Shown here: in pieces, positions 12,964 through 19,273 of the stretch
Position numbering within the stretch: the first letter of the stretch is position 1
Layout of the letters: each line of letters starts with the position of its first letter
Assembly: GCA_023229435.1 (NCBI GenBank)
Contig: JALNZF010000042.1
Span: forward strand, 1-19,273
DNA length: 19,273 bases
From: Nitrospirota bacterium
GTDB taxonomy: Bacteria > Nitrospirota > UBA9217
Reading direction: 5' to 3'
Position numbers and translations under genes: made by a program
Notes under the pieces: model-generated
What the model saw: the letters and a program-made list of their open reading frames with translations, nothing else
Told to the model about the DNA's origin: nothing
The model's database searches: none

Positions 12964-13800
12964 ATGTATAAACTAATTTCAAAGGTAATCGACAAGCTTG
13001 AAAAGGGCCTCAGCCCTCGGGAAAAGGTCGTTATTGTTTCCCTTATGCTCATCATCTCGGTTCTGGGTATCGTGCTTGCGGTCCGGTACTACAACTTTAT
13101 CCAGAAAGACCCCGATTTCTGCAGCAGCTGCCATCTCATGGAAGAGGCGTACACATCCTGGAAGCTCTCGGGTCATCGGAACATCGTGTGTCAGGGATGC
13201 CACCAGCTCGGCATGATGGAGCAGAACGCGTTGCTGATCAAATTCGTTTTTACGACAGGCCGGAAAACGAATGAACCGCATGGCAACGAGACGCCGTGGA
13301 AGACGTGCACGAAGTGTCACTGGGACAATGCTGCCCAGGGATCGCTGACCGTGAACAAATCAACGGGACACGCACGGCACGTCTTTATGGAGAAGCTTGT
13401 TTGTAAGGAATGTCACAGCCGGAAGGTGCATTCCTTCAGGCCCGATACGGAGGCCTGTCTTCGCTGTCACAAGGATTGGAATATTCACGGGGTGGGAATG
13501 GAGGAGATTTCCTGCCTCAGGTGCCATGCCTTCTCGCCTAAGAAAAAGGAAGTCTTCAACCCTAACCGGGACTGGTGTTTGACCTGTCACCGGAAATCGT
13601 CAAAGACGACCTTCCCGGACCAGGTCCCGATGGCCCGGCTGAAGTGCTACGAGTGCCACAAGCCGCATGCCCGCATTAAGCCGAACGACGACGATTGTCT
13701 GCGCTGCCATACCCCTGAGGTCCTGACACTCAAACGAATCCATCAATCAGGCAAGAGCTGCATGAAATGTCATAAGCCGCATAAATGGAGTGTACGGTAG
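12964..13800 (+). CDS. Membrane-anchored decaheme c-type cytochrome (NapC/NirT-like)
   Basis: 278 residues with ten CxxCH motifs, starting at C53, C76, C115, C147, C165, C184, C205, C228, C245 and C266. A single N-terminal membrane helix (about 21-43, KVVIVSLMLIISVLGIVLAV) without a cleavage site anchors the haem domain in the periplasm. The first part (DPDFCSSCHLMEEAYTSW) resembles NapC/NrfH quinol dehydrogenases, which pass electrons from menaquinol to periplasmic oxidoreductases. NapC and NrfH have four haems; ten in under 230 periplasmic residues is dense and suggests a NapC-like quinol module fused to a multihaem relay. No terminal reductase lies nearby. The start ATG lacks a clear ribosome site. 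Haem count and topology are read directly; the quinol role is inferred. Confidence 0.92.
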   Translation: MYKLISKVIDKLEKGLSPREKVVIVSLMLIISVLGIVLAVRYYNFIQKDPDFCSSCHLMEEAYTSWKLSGHRNIVCQGCHQLGMMEQNALLIKFVFTTGRKTNEPHGNETPWKTCTKCHWDNAAQGSLTVNKSTGHARHVFMEKLVCKECHSRKVHSFRPDTEACLRCHKDWNIHGVGMEEISCLRCHAFSPKKKEVFNPNRDWCLTCHRKSSKTTFPDQVPMARLKCYECHKPHARIKPNDDDCLRCHTPEVLTLKRIHQSGKSCMKCHKPHKWSVR

Positions 13801-13821
13801 GAATTTCCGCGAATTGATTAT

Positions 13822-14076
13822 CTATCGGGTTTTTCGAGGTTTTTTCAGGCTGCCTTTTACGAGCAAATCGTTGGGCTCAACGTTGTAAATAGTGCACAGG
13901 GTCATGAGCTTCATCAGGCTCGGGTTGTTCTCTTTGCCGGATTCCAGGCGGGAGAGATAACCCTGGGTGATCCCGCCCCGATGGTCCGGCGCGAGTTCCG
14001 AAATACGCGCTACCTGGCTCATCGATAGTTTGTTCTTCTTCCTCAGTTTTTTGAGTTTATCCGCGAGAGTCATCAT
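13822..14076 (-). CDS. XRE-family helix-turn-helix regulator
   Basis: 84-residue DNA-binding protein made of little more than one XRE/Cro-type HTH domain. The helices are visible as LADKLKKLRKKNKLSMSQVA, then ITQGYLSRLESGKENNPSLM, the classic recognition-helix region, then LMTLCTIYNVEPNDLLVKG. An insert (SELAPDHRGG) lengthens the turn before the recognition helix. The tail is basic (SLKKPRKTR). No effector domain is present, so it could act as a simple repressor or an accessory regulator. It is convergent with the cytochrome gene and divergent from the inositol-monophosphatase gene. Its promoter ends 9 bp from the ATG, with no Shine-Dalgarno. The target is unknown. Confidence 0.9.
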   Translation of the reverse strand: MMTLADKLKKLRKKNKLSMSQVARISELAPDHRGGITQGYLSRLESGKENNPSLMKLMTLCTIYNVEPNDLLVKGSLKKPRKTR

Positions 14077-14085
14077 AATGCAAGA

Positions 14086-14114
14086 TATATAACTCGCTTT
14101 CAGTCTTATGTCAA
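14086..14114 (-). promoter_or_regulatory. Promoter of the XRE regulator, near-leaderless
   Basis: On the minus strand a perfect TTGACA (complement of 14109-14114), a 17-bp spacer and TATATA (complement of 14086-14091). The first ATG is 9 bp further, so the transcript should begin about 2-3 nt before it. The intervening TCTTGCATT has no ribosome-binding site. Confidence 0.65.
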
Positions 14115-14169
14115 TAAAAAGTTGAAAAAAAATTTCGTTTTATTTTGAAACAATGGTTCCGGGGGACGG

Positions 14170-14961
14170 ATGAAGGACATGCTAACAGTTGCCGGCGACG
14201 CGGCGCTCAAGGCCGGCGGCATCTTAAAAGACAATATACAGGGAATGCGCGAGATCACCTTAAAGGGCGATATCAACCTGGTAACCGAGATGGATATGAG
14301 ATCTGAACGGGCGGTGGTCGAGACGCTGCTCGCATCCTTCCCCGGTCACGGTATCATCGCAGAAGAAGAGACCAGGATTCTGAGTAATTCCGGTTTTACC
14401 TGGATCATCGACCCTCTTGACGGCACCACGAACTATGCGCACGGCTATCCCTGCTTTTCCGTTTCGATCGCGCTCGAACACGCGGGTGAGATCGTCCTCG
14501 GCGTCGTCTATGATCCCATGCGGGACGAACTGTTCACGGCACAAAAGGGAAAGGGTTCATTTTTAAACGGGCAGCCGATCAAGGTCTCCGGCATCGATAC
14601 GCTCATAAGAAGTCTTCTTGCCACGGGCTTCCCCTACGACCGCAAGGTGAGTGAAAAGAACAACATGGATAACTTCCACGATCTCCTCATGGCCTCACAG
14701 GAGGTGCGCCGCGATGGCTCTGCTGCCCTTGATCTCTGCTCCGTGGCGGCCGGAAGGTTTGACGGGTTCTGGGAGCTCAAGCTCAAACCCTGGGACGTCG
14801 CGGCAGGGAGCCTCATTGTGCGCGAGGCGGGAGGCAGGGTATCGGATCTCTCGGGAACGAAATTCAGCGTCTATGATGACGAGGTCCTTGCGAGTAACGG
14901 CAAGATACACGGGCACCTGATCGAGATACTGCGAAAGGCGGGAAGCAGGAAGGGGCGATAG
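14170..14961 (+). CDS. Inositol-1-monophosphatase family protein
   Basis: Mg-dependent phosphatase of the IMPase/SuhB family, 263 residues, complete. Metal-site motifs are in order: EEE at 65-67, WIIDPLDGTTNYAHGYP at 78-94 (D81, D84), and KPWDVAAGSLIVREAGG at 206-222 (D209). Family members hydrolyse inositol phosphates, fructose-1,6-bisphosphate or 3'-phosphoadenosine 5'-phosphate; SuhB also joins rRNA antitermination complexes. The sequence alone does not choose among these. ATG 14170 follows a GGGGGA stretch by a few bases. Upstream DNA is AT-rich and shared with the divergent XRE gene; the downstream glycosyltransferase is convergent, so this is a single-gene unit. Confidence 0.93.
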   Translation: MKDMLTVAGDAALKAGGILKDNIQGMREITLKGDINLVTEMDMRSERAVVETLLASFPGHGIIAEEETRILSNSGFTWIIDPLDGTTNYAHGYPCFSVSIALEHAGEIVLGVVYDPMRDELFTAQKGKGSFLNGQPIKVSGIDTLIRSLLATGFPYDRKVSEKNNMDNFHDLLMASQEVRRDGSAALDLCSVAAGRFDGFWELKLKPWDVAAGSLIVREAGGRVSDLSGTKFSVYDDEVLASNGKIHGHLIEILRKAGSRKGR

Positions 14962-15008
14962 ACGTGTTATCATTCTTGACTAAGTTCACCGAACGCCTGA
15001 ACGATGAT

Positions 15009-15767
15009 TCATAGATGCTTCTTCGTGCCGGACTTGAAGATGCGCGATGACAGCGCGCCTGTCTGCTGGAGCGCAAATTTGATCGATGTCAAAAGCACTC
15101 CGAGACCGTACAGAACAGACCTCGAAAAATTAATCGAAGACGCATCATCAAAGTATCTTGTGGGACAGCTTATCTCTCCGATCTCATAGCCGAAAAAAAC
15201 CGCCTGAGCGATCATCTCGTTATCGAAGATGAAATCATCGGAGTTTTCTTCGAGGGGAAGGGACTCGAGGACCGTGCGATGGAAAGCACGAAATCCCGTA
15301 TGGTATTCGGACAATTTGACGCCGAGCATGATGTTCTCAAAAAGAGTAAGAAACCTGTTGGAGATGTATTTGTAGAGCGGCATGCCGCCTTTCCGGGCTT
15401 TTCCCCCGAGTATTCGCGAGGCGAGGACGACGTCATAATGACCGGAGGTGATCATGGAAGCCATTGCGGTCACCAGACGGGGTGAATACTGGTAATCGGG
15501 ATGGACCATCACGACGATGTCCGCGCCCAGCCGCAGTGCCTCCTTATAGCAGGTTTTCTGGTTTGCCCCATACCCTTTGTTTTCCGAATGAATGATGGTC
15601 GTAATGCCTAATTCCCGCGCTACAAGGGCTGTTCTGTCATTTGAAGCATCATCGACCAGGATCACGTTATCAACATACTCATGAGGCAATTCCGAATAGG
15701 TCTGACGAAGGGTCTTTTCGGCATTATAGGCAGGCATAACGACTATCAGTTTTTTCCCGTGAATCAT
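15009..15767 (-). CDS. Family 2 glycosyltransferase (DPM1-like)
   Basis: 252-residue GT-A fold enzyme that should transfer a sugar from a nucleotide sugar, possibly to a polyprenyl phosphate. The first part is characteristic: LIVVMPAYNAEKTLRQTY, VDNVILVDDASNDRTALVA (D39, D40) and SENKGYGANQKTCYKEAL. The usual DxD is replaced by HPD (89-91, in VMVHPDYQYSP), a variant recurrent in one GT2 group. There are no strong C-terminal membrane helices, unlike ArnC-type enzymes. The start at 15767 is chosen over an upstream ATG at 15809 because AGGAG (complement of 15773-15777) lies 5 nt before it and the protein then begins MIHGKKLIVVMPAYN. It ends 47 bp from the convergent IMPase gene. The acceptor is unknown. 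Confidence 0.92.
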   Translation of the reverse strand: MIHGKKLIVVMPAYNAEKTLRQTYSELPHEYVDNVILVDDASNDRTALVARELGITTIIHSENKGYGANQKTCYKEALRLGADIVVMVHPDYQYSPRLVTAMASMITSGHYDVVLASRILGGKARKGGMPLYKYISNRFLTLFENIMLGVKLSEYHTGFRAFHRTVLESLPLEENSDDFIFDNEMIAQAVFFGYEIGEISCPTRYFDDASSINFSRSVLYGLGVLLTSIKFALQQTGALSSRIFKSGTKKHL

Positions 15768-15853
15768 CGCTTCTCCTGAATGAACAAGTAATTGGATCCT
15801 TTTGTGCACTTTATCACGATATTTCCTGCAGTGTCAAGCCGACAAAAAACAGA

Positions 15854-15898
15854 TTGACGCATCCCGTTAAGATCATTATAGTTATGCGGTTGCATAAC
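15854..15898 (+). promoter_or_regulatory. Promoter with operator-like dyad ahead of the DUF362 gene
   Basis: TTGACG (15854-15859), 17-bp spacer, TATAGT (15877-15882). A perfect 7-bp inverted repeat GTTATGC-GGTT-GCATAAC (15881-15898) overlaps the end of the -10 and the expected start, the classical place for a repressor. A second TATAAT at 15917-15922 has no good -35. The promoter implies a leader of about 190 nt. Confidence 0.6.
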
Positions 15899-16077
15899 AT
15901 TTAATTCTGCATGGTGTATAATAAATGCTCATTATTCCATGTTCATTGTCTTGGATGATATCTTCAGGAGGTTAGTTGAGTTAGATTCTTCAGTGACCGG
16001 CATTGAACCCTGTTCAGACTGTGTGTTGCGACGAAGTCGGGTCCCGTGGTTCCAGCACATTTACTGAGATGATTCTT

Positions 16078-17211
16078 ATGAACAACAAAACATTATCCGC
16101 TGTCTCAATCATACGGTGCGCTGATTACAACCGAGAAGGGACGTTCTCCGCGATACAGCAAGCCGTTGACCTGCTGGGGGGGATGCGCTCGTTCGTGAAA
16201 CCCGGCGAGCGGGTGCTCATCAAGCCGAACCTGCTGAAGGCGAGGCCGCCGGAAGCGGCCGTGACCACCCATCCCGAGGTCGTGCGGGCCGTAATCAGAC
16301 TTGTGCGTGAAGCGGGTGGCGAACCCATGGTCGGCGACAGTCCTGGAATCGGTGACCTCCGGAAAGTCTGCGAGAAGGCCGGCATCCTTGACGTGGTTCA
16401 GGAGGAAGGCGCTGCGCTGGTGGAACTGGACGATCCGGTGGTGGTAAAAAATTTGGGAAGGTTCCAGCGCTTCGAGATCGCCCGGGCGGCATACGAGGCC
16501 GATGCGATCATCAATCTGCCGAAGCTCAAGACCCATGGCATGACAACGTTGACCGGAGCGGTCAAGAACCTTTTCGGGTGCGTGCCCGGCAAACGCAAGG
16601 TCCAGTGGCACTTCAATACCGGTGTGAACCACGAGCTGTTTGCGATTATGCTGAACGAACTCTGCGCCCTGCTCAAGCCGCGGCTCACGATCATGGACGC
16701 GGTCATCGGCATGGAGGGGAACGGCCCCGGCAGCGGGGACCCGCGCCGGATCGGCGTGGTGATCGCGGGTCAGGATCCGGTTGCGGTGGACGTGGTTTCC
16801 AGCAGAGTGCTGGGTGTGGCGCCTGAAAGGCTTCCTCTCATCAGAGCGGCCGCGGCATCAGGTCTTGGAGAGACGCGGCCTGATCGCATCAGTATTCTGG
16901 GCGAATCGTTGTCAGACGTGAAGATCAGGCATTTTCGTCTCCCGCCGCAGGCGCACCTTGAATGGAAGCTTCCGGAATGGGCGCGCCGCTCGCTGAAGAA
17001 CGCCTTTACCTCAAAGCCGGTGATCGACAACCGCTTATGCATCCAGTGCGGCATCTGCCAACACCACTGCCCCCAGAAAGCGATCGAATGCGGGCAGGCA
17101 AAGCTTGAGATACGCTACCGGGATTGCATTCGCTGCTTCTGCTGTCAGGAGTTCTGCCCCCAGGGCGCGATCACGGTGGGCAGGGGATGGGCGCTTAAAA
17201 TAGTGAAGTAG
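16078..17211 (+). CDS. DUF362 protein with two C-terminal [4Fe-4S] clusters
   Basis: 377 residues. An N-terminal DUF362 domain (about 8-290; GERVLIKPNLLKARPPEAAV, INLPKLKTHGMTTLTGAVKN, AVIGMEGNGPGSGDPR, AGQDPVAVDVVSS) is followed by a ferredoxin-type tail with two full motifs: CIQCGICQHHCPQ from C321 and CIRCFCCQEFCPQ from C350. Such proteins are common in strict anaerobes and probably handle low-potential electrons; the precise reaction of DUF362 is not established. No signal peptide, so cytoplasmic. The start ATG at 16078 (MNNKTLSAVSIIRC) matches the usual N-terminus; an in-frame ATG at 16069 and a TTG at 16003 are alternatives. The ribosome site is weak, whereas a perfect AGGAGGT lies uselessly upstream at 15966-15972. 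Confidence 0.9.
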   Translation: MNNKTLSAVSIIRCADYNREGTFSAIQQAVDLLGGMRSFVKPGERVLIKPNLLKARPPEAAVTTHPEVVRAVIRLVREAGGEPMVGDSPGIGDLRKVCEKAGILDVVQEEGAALVELDDPVVVKNLGRFQRFEIARAAYEADAIINLPKLKTHGMTTLTGAVKNLFGCVPGKRKVQWHFNTGVNHELFAIMLNELCALLKPRLTIMDAVIGMEGNGPGSGDPRRIGVVIAGQDPVAVDVVSSRVLGVAPERLPLIRAAAASGLGETRPDRISILGESLSDVKIRHFRLPPQAHLEWKLPEWARRSLKNAFTSKPVIDNRLCIQCGICQHHCPQKAIECGQAKLEIRYRDCIRCFCCQEFCPQGAITVGRGWALKIVK

Positions 17212-17242
17212 TCATTTAAATCTAAAGCACAACAAGATAGTA

Positions 17243-17271
17243 TCTCGCAAAGGCGCAGAGTTTGCAGAGAA
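17243..17271. repeat. CGCAGAG dispersed repeat
   Basis: TCTCGCAAAGGCGCAGAG (17243-17260) closely matches 8402-8419 and continues with TTTGCAGAGAA. Same family as the leuC-leuD spacer. Confidence 0.6.
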
Positions 17272-17307
17272 GAGCTCAAAAAATGTTCCGGGCTAAAAAC
17301 ATTACTT

Positions 17308-17439
17308 GATGCACTCGTAAAAAGTCTTGTCTCACACAAAGCCACGAAGCCACAGAGGGGGAACATCAATATAATTAACGGCATTTCTTGGTGATCTTTG
17401 TGCCTCCGTGTGAACAATTGACTTCTTACGAGATCATCA
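17308..17439. mobile_element. Second MITE-like element
   Basis: TGATGCACTCGTAAAAAGTC (17308-17327) and GACTTCTTACGAGATCATCA (17420-17439) are inverted repeats matching at 17 of 20 positions. Inside, ACAAAGCCACGAAGCCACAG and the later CTTTGTGCCTCCGTGTG are roughly complementary, giving a nested hairpin like that of the first MITE. No coding frame and no target duplication are obvious. It fills the gap between the DUF362 gene and the convergent helical-repeat gene. Confidence 0.5.
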
Positions 17440-17483
17440 TACTTACATGCCTTGATTTTACCCTGCGTCCGGAGCCTGCCCCA

Positions 17484-18365
17484 TCACTCTTCCCGTTCTA
17501 CCTCATCAACAATCTCCGGCATCGCTCCCTCCGCTTCGATCTCCGCCAGTTCTTCGTCATCGATTTCAAAGAAGCGGTCTTCCCGGGCCTGCCCTGGTTC
17601 TTCTCCGCGTCCCCTGAGTTCCCGGTGGATGAACGGTTTGATGGTCACGGGAACAGACGGGTCGGCATAGAGCTCCCGCAGGTCCATGATCTTCATTTCC
17701 GAAAGAAACCCTACCGAGCATGAGAGGGGAGTATGCGCATTGCGGGTCAGGGAGAACCGTATCAGTGAGCGGCTTGACCAGTTCGGGTGTCCCGCGATCA
17801 TCAGGATCGTCTCTGCGCGCGTGTCTTTGCGACTGATGACTTGAAAGAGATGCCCCTCGGTGATATGGGGATTGTTGAGACAGAGCTTCACGACCTCCGC
17901 GTCGGCGTCGAGAAGCAATTTAAGCAGGACGCCGCCCGCGGACTTCTTGGCGAGAGTCTTTTTGTTCCCGAGCGGCATGGAGAGGATACGCTCGGTGATG
18001 ATCATCTCGACCTTGTGCCTGAAGACAAGGGGAATAAAATGGCTGCGCGTTATCTCCTCAAGGTCAAAGATCCGGAGGTAACGGGCTATGGAGAGCGAGA
18101 CCGAGAGCGGTGACCGGGGATTCCTGGCAAGGGATAGTCTTACCGGATAACTCTCGGTCCAGCGTTTGTCCTTAAAGATCGTTTTGAGGATGTCTGAAGG
18201 CAGGTTCTTTCTTTTCACGAGGATAAGGACGTCTTCCTCGGACAGGCGCCTGTTTTCGAGCAAAGCCCGGATGACCCTGGGCGAAGGATCATGGAGATAC
18301 CTGGCGATATCTTCTTCACCCGCGGCCGTTGCGCGCTCTTTTCTTATCTCCTCGGCTTCGGTCAT
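17484..18365 (-). CDS. Alpha-helical repeat protein (HEAT/LRV-like), unknown function
   Basis: 293 residues. The body is built of repeated helical pairs with recurring NP/HP turns: ARYLHDPSPRVIRALLENRR, LARNPRSPLSVSLSIARYL, LCLNNPHITEGHLFQVISRK, IAGHPNWSSRSLIRFSLTRN. This resembles HEAT or leucine-rich-variant repeats, which form protein-binding solenoids. The C-terminal 45 residues are strongly acidic (EIDDEELAEIEAEGAMPEI). No signal peptide or membrane segment. The ATG at 18365 (MTEAEEIRKERATAAG) is chosen although the frame stays open to 18491, because a near-consensus promoter ends 6 bp before it and the upstream part would overlap that promoter. The gene should give a leaderless mRNA. 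It is divergent from the HNH gene. The function is not recognised; a scaffold role is only an inference. Confidence 0.8.
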   Translation of the reverse strand: MTEAEEIRKERATAAGEEDIARYLHDPSPRVIRALLENRRLSEEDVLILVKRKNLPSDILKTIFKDKRWTESYPVRLSLARNPRSPLSVSLSIARYLRIFDLEEITRSHFIPLVFRHKVEMIITERILSMPLGNKKTLAKKSAGGVLLKLLLDADAEVVKLCLNNPHITEGHLFQVISRKDTRAETILMIAGHPNWSSRSLIRFSLTRNAHTPLSCSVGFLSEMKIMDLRELYADPSVPVTIKPFIHRELRGRGEEPGQAREDRFFEIDDEELAEIEAEGAMPEIVDEVEREE

Positions 18366-18371
18366 GCACCC

Positions 18372-18422
18372 ATTATAACGGGTTTCAACCCTATTGACAA
18401 ATGGCGCGATTTTATGTATTTT
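18372..18422. promoter_or_regulatory. Back-to-back promoters with overlapping -35 elements
   Basis: Minus strand: TTGTCA (complement of 18395-18400), 17 bp, TATAAT (complement of 18372-18377) for the helical-repeat gene. Plus strand: TTGACA (18394-18399), 17 bp, TATTTT (18417-18422) for the HNH gene. The two -35 hexamers share five bases, so one RNA polymerase may exclude the other. A short dyad GGGTT-TC-AACCC (18380-18391) lies in the minus-strand spacer. Confidence 0.65.
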
Positions 18423-18506
18423 TATAACGCAACCAGCATGTTTTTGTATTTTCGGTTCATCCGGGACATCGATTTCAAGAAGTGCCGGCATTCACCGAGG
18501 GTAGCA

Positions 18507-19043
18507 ATGGAACGGACGCTGCTTCTGAACGCAACATTTGAGCCGTTAAAGATCATTTCCTGGCAGAGGGCGATCACCCTGCTCACTCAGGGCAAGGTGG
18601 AGGTGATTGACTCCTATGACCGGGATATCCGGGGTGTTTCCCTCACCTTCAGGCTTCCCTCGATCCTCCGTTTGCTCAAGCTCGTCAAGATCAGGCGAGC
18701 GAGCCGCGAAGTGCGATTTTCCCGGGCCAACATTTACCAACGCGATAAATACTTCTGTCAGTACTGCGGAGCAAAATATCCGGCGGAAGACCTTACCTTT
18801 GACCATGTCATCCCGCAGGTGCAGGGTGGAGCGGCCACGTGGGAGAACATCGTGACCGCCTGCCTATCCTGCAACAACAGAAAGGGAGGCAGGACACCGC
18901 GCGAGGCCGGCATGAGGCTGATCAAACCGCCCGTAAAGCCCAAGTGGATGCCGGTGGTCACGCTCACGCTCGGGATCAAGAACGCGCCGCTCAGCTGGCG
19001 CGATTATCTCTACTGGAATGTTGAACTGACCAGGGATGGTTGA
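18507..19043 (+). CDS. HNH endonuclease family protein
   Basis: 178 residues. The N-terminal part (1-75; MERTLLLNATFEPLKIISWQ, then a helical stretch rich in Leu and Arg) is typical of a stand-alone bacterial HNH family. The nuclease core follows: zinc ligands C84 and C87 (CQYC), D99-H100 in FDHVIPQVQGG, then C119 and C122 (CLSCNNRKGG) with N124 and K126. The beta-beta-alpha-metal fold should cut DNA, but the biological role of this group is not established and no methylase or partner is adjacent. ATG 18507 follows GAGGG by about 6 nt; upstream in-frame starts would run through the promoter region. It is transcribed divergently from the helical-repeat gene. Confidence 0.92.
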   Translation: MERTLLLNATFEPLKIISWQRAITLLTQGKVEVIDSYDRDIRGVSLTFRLPSILRLLKLVKIRRASREVRFSRANIYQRDKYFCQYCGAKYPAEDLTFDHVIPQVQGGAATWENIVTACLSCNNRKGGRTPREAGMRLIKPPVKPKWMPVVTLTLGIKNAPLSWRDYLYWNVELTRDG

Positions 19044-19157
19044 CGCAGTGCGCATGACCGGATGCCGCGCTCCCCATCCTCCGCGCTTGTTATTCGTATC
19101 CCGCTTATGGTGCTCCGTCCGCTTTCGCAGCAGACTCCTTAAATGATAGGGTCTTGT
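19044..19157. other. Intergenic, no gene seen
   Basis: No coding signal. Short G/C-rich text follows the HNH stop codon; the minus strand has an open frame with no start or ribosome site. Confidence 0.4.
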
Positions 19158-19220
19158 CCTTACCGAGTGGGTAAAAATGAGCTTGAAAGCTCACAGAACC
19201 CGCTCTACGTAAGGGTTTTT
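19158..19220 (+). ncRNA. Long structured hairpin ending in a T-run
   Basis: Three stacked helices: P1 19158-19163 with 19209-19214 (CCTTAC/GTAAGG); P2 19165-19172 with 19198-19205 (GAGTGGGT/ACCCGCTC, one G-T pair); P3 19178-19183 with 19188-19193 (TGAGCT/AGCTCA) capped by TGAA. The internal loop is AAAAA against CAGA. GTTTTT follows directly. It could be an oversized terminator for the HNH gene, a small RNA, or an attenuator/riboswitch for a gene beyond the window. It matches no class I could recall. Confidence 0.5.
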
Positions 19221-19273
19221 AGCTTGTAATGGATGAGGAAAATATGATATGAATTGAGCATGCAGAAAAACAA

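Noticed and set aside
15993..16066. GTG-started 24-codon frame containing CSDC, ending just before the DUF362 start
   Set aside because: The only good Shine-Dalgarno is about 21 nt upstream, too far; probably chance.
19158..19220. tRNA or known riboswitch (c-di-GMP, fluoride, preQ1, group II domain V)
   Set aside because: No cloverleaf, CCA end or conserved core of these classes could be matched by eye; kept only as an unclassified structure.

Overview
The window reads as a chromosomal segment of an anaerobic or microaerophilic Gram-negative bacterium, most likely Nitrospirota or a Desulfobacterota-like lineage. This is an inference from gene content: a compact leuC-leuD-leuB-asd cluster with the short (archaeal-type) isomerase subunits, a membrane-anchored decaheme c-type cytochrome, a DUF362/2x[4Fe-4S] protein, and many short dispersed repeats between genes. 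No rRNA or tRNA gene was recognised, so taxonomy is not proven.

Layout. Positions 1-6300 look accessory: katG (471-2666) behind an AT-rich, dyad-rich upstream region; a SWIM zinc-finger protein; a MITE; a decayed yciH/SUI1 pseudogene; two small unknown genes; and a HEPN-like protein. A perfect 27-bp direct repeat brackets this block (122-148 and 5934-5960), and a second, imperfect 40-bp repeat pair is nested inside it. Positions 6336-6971 hold a complete type II toxin-antitoxin operon (RHH-like antitoxin plus MazF/PemK toxin) with its own promoter.

Positions 7053-12885 are an amino-acid biosynthesis cluster: leuC, leuD, a small Cys-rich ORF, leuB, and two aspartate-semialdehyde dehydrogenases from different subfamilies. 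Most of the gaps inside it are filled with dispersed repeats rather than promoters. LeuC/D/B take 2-isopropylmalate to the leucine precursor; Asd supplies aspartate semialdehyde for lysine, threonine, methionine and diaminopimelate.

Positions 12964-19043 hold a decaheme cytochrome, a small XRE regulator (-), an inositol-monophosphatase-family enzyme, a family 2 glycosyltransferase (-), a DUF362 iron-sulfur protein, an alpha-helical-repeat protein (-) and an HNH endonuclease. The last two share a back-to-back promoter region with overlapping -35 elements. The window ends with a long hairpin followed by a T-run.

The least expected signals are: (i) three genes whose sigma70-like promoter lies so close to the ATG that the mRNA should be leaderless or nearly so; (ii) the tandem of two unrelated-subfamily asd genes; (iii) a very compact 10-haem membrane cytochrome; (iv) the yciH pseudogene abutting a MITE; and (v) the nested direct repeats around katG. 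I found no CRISPR array, prophage or transposase gene, and no clear multi-gene novel defence system.
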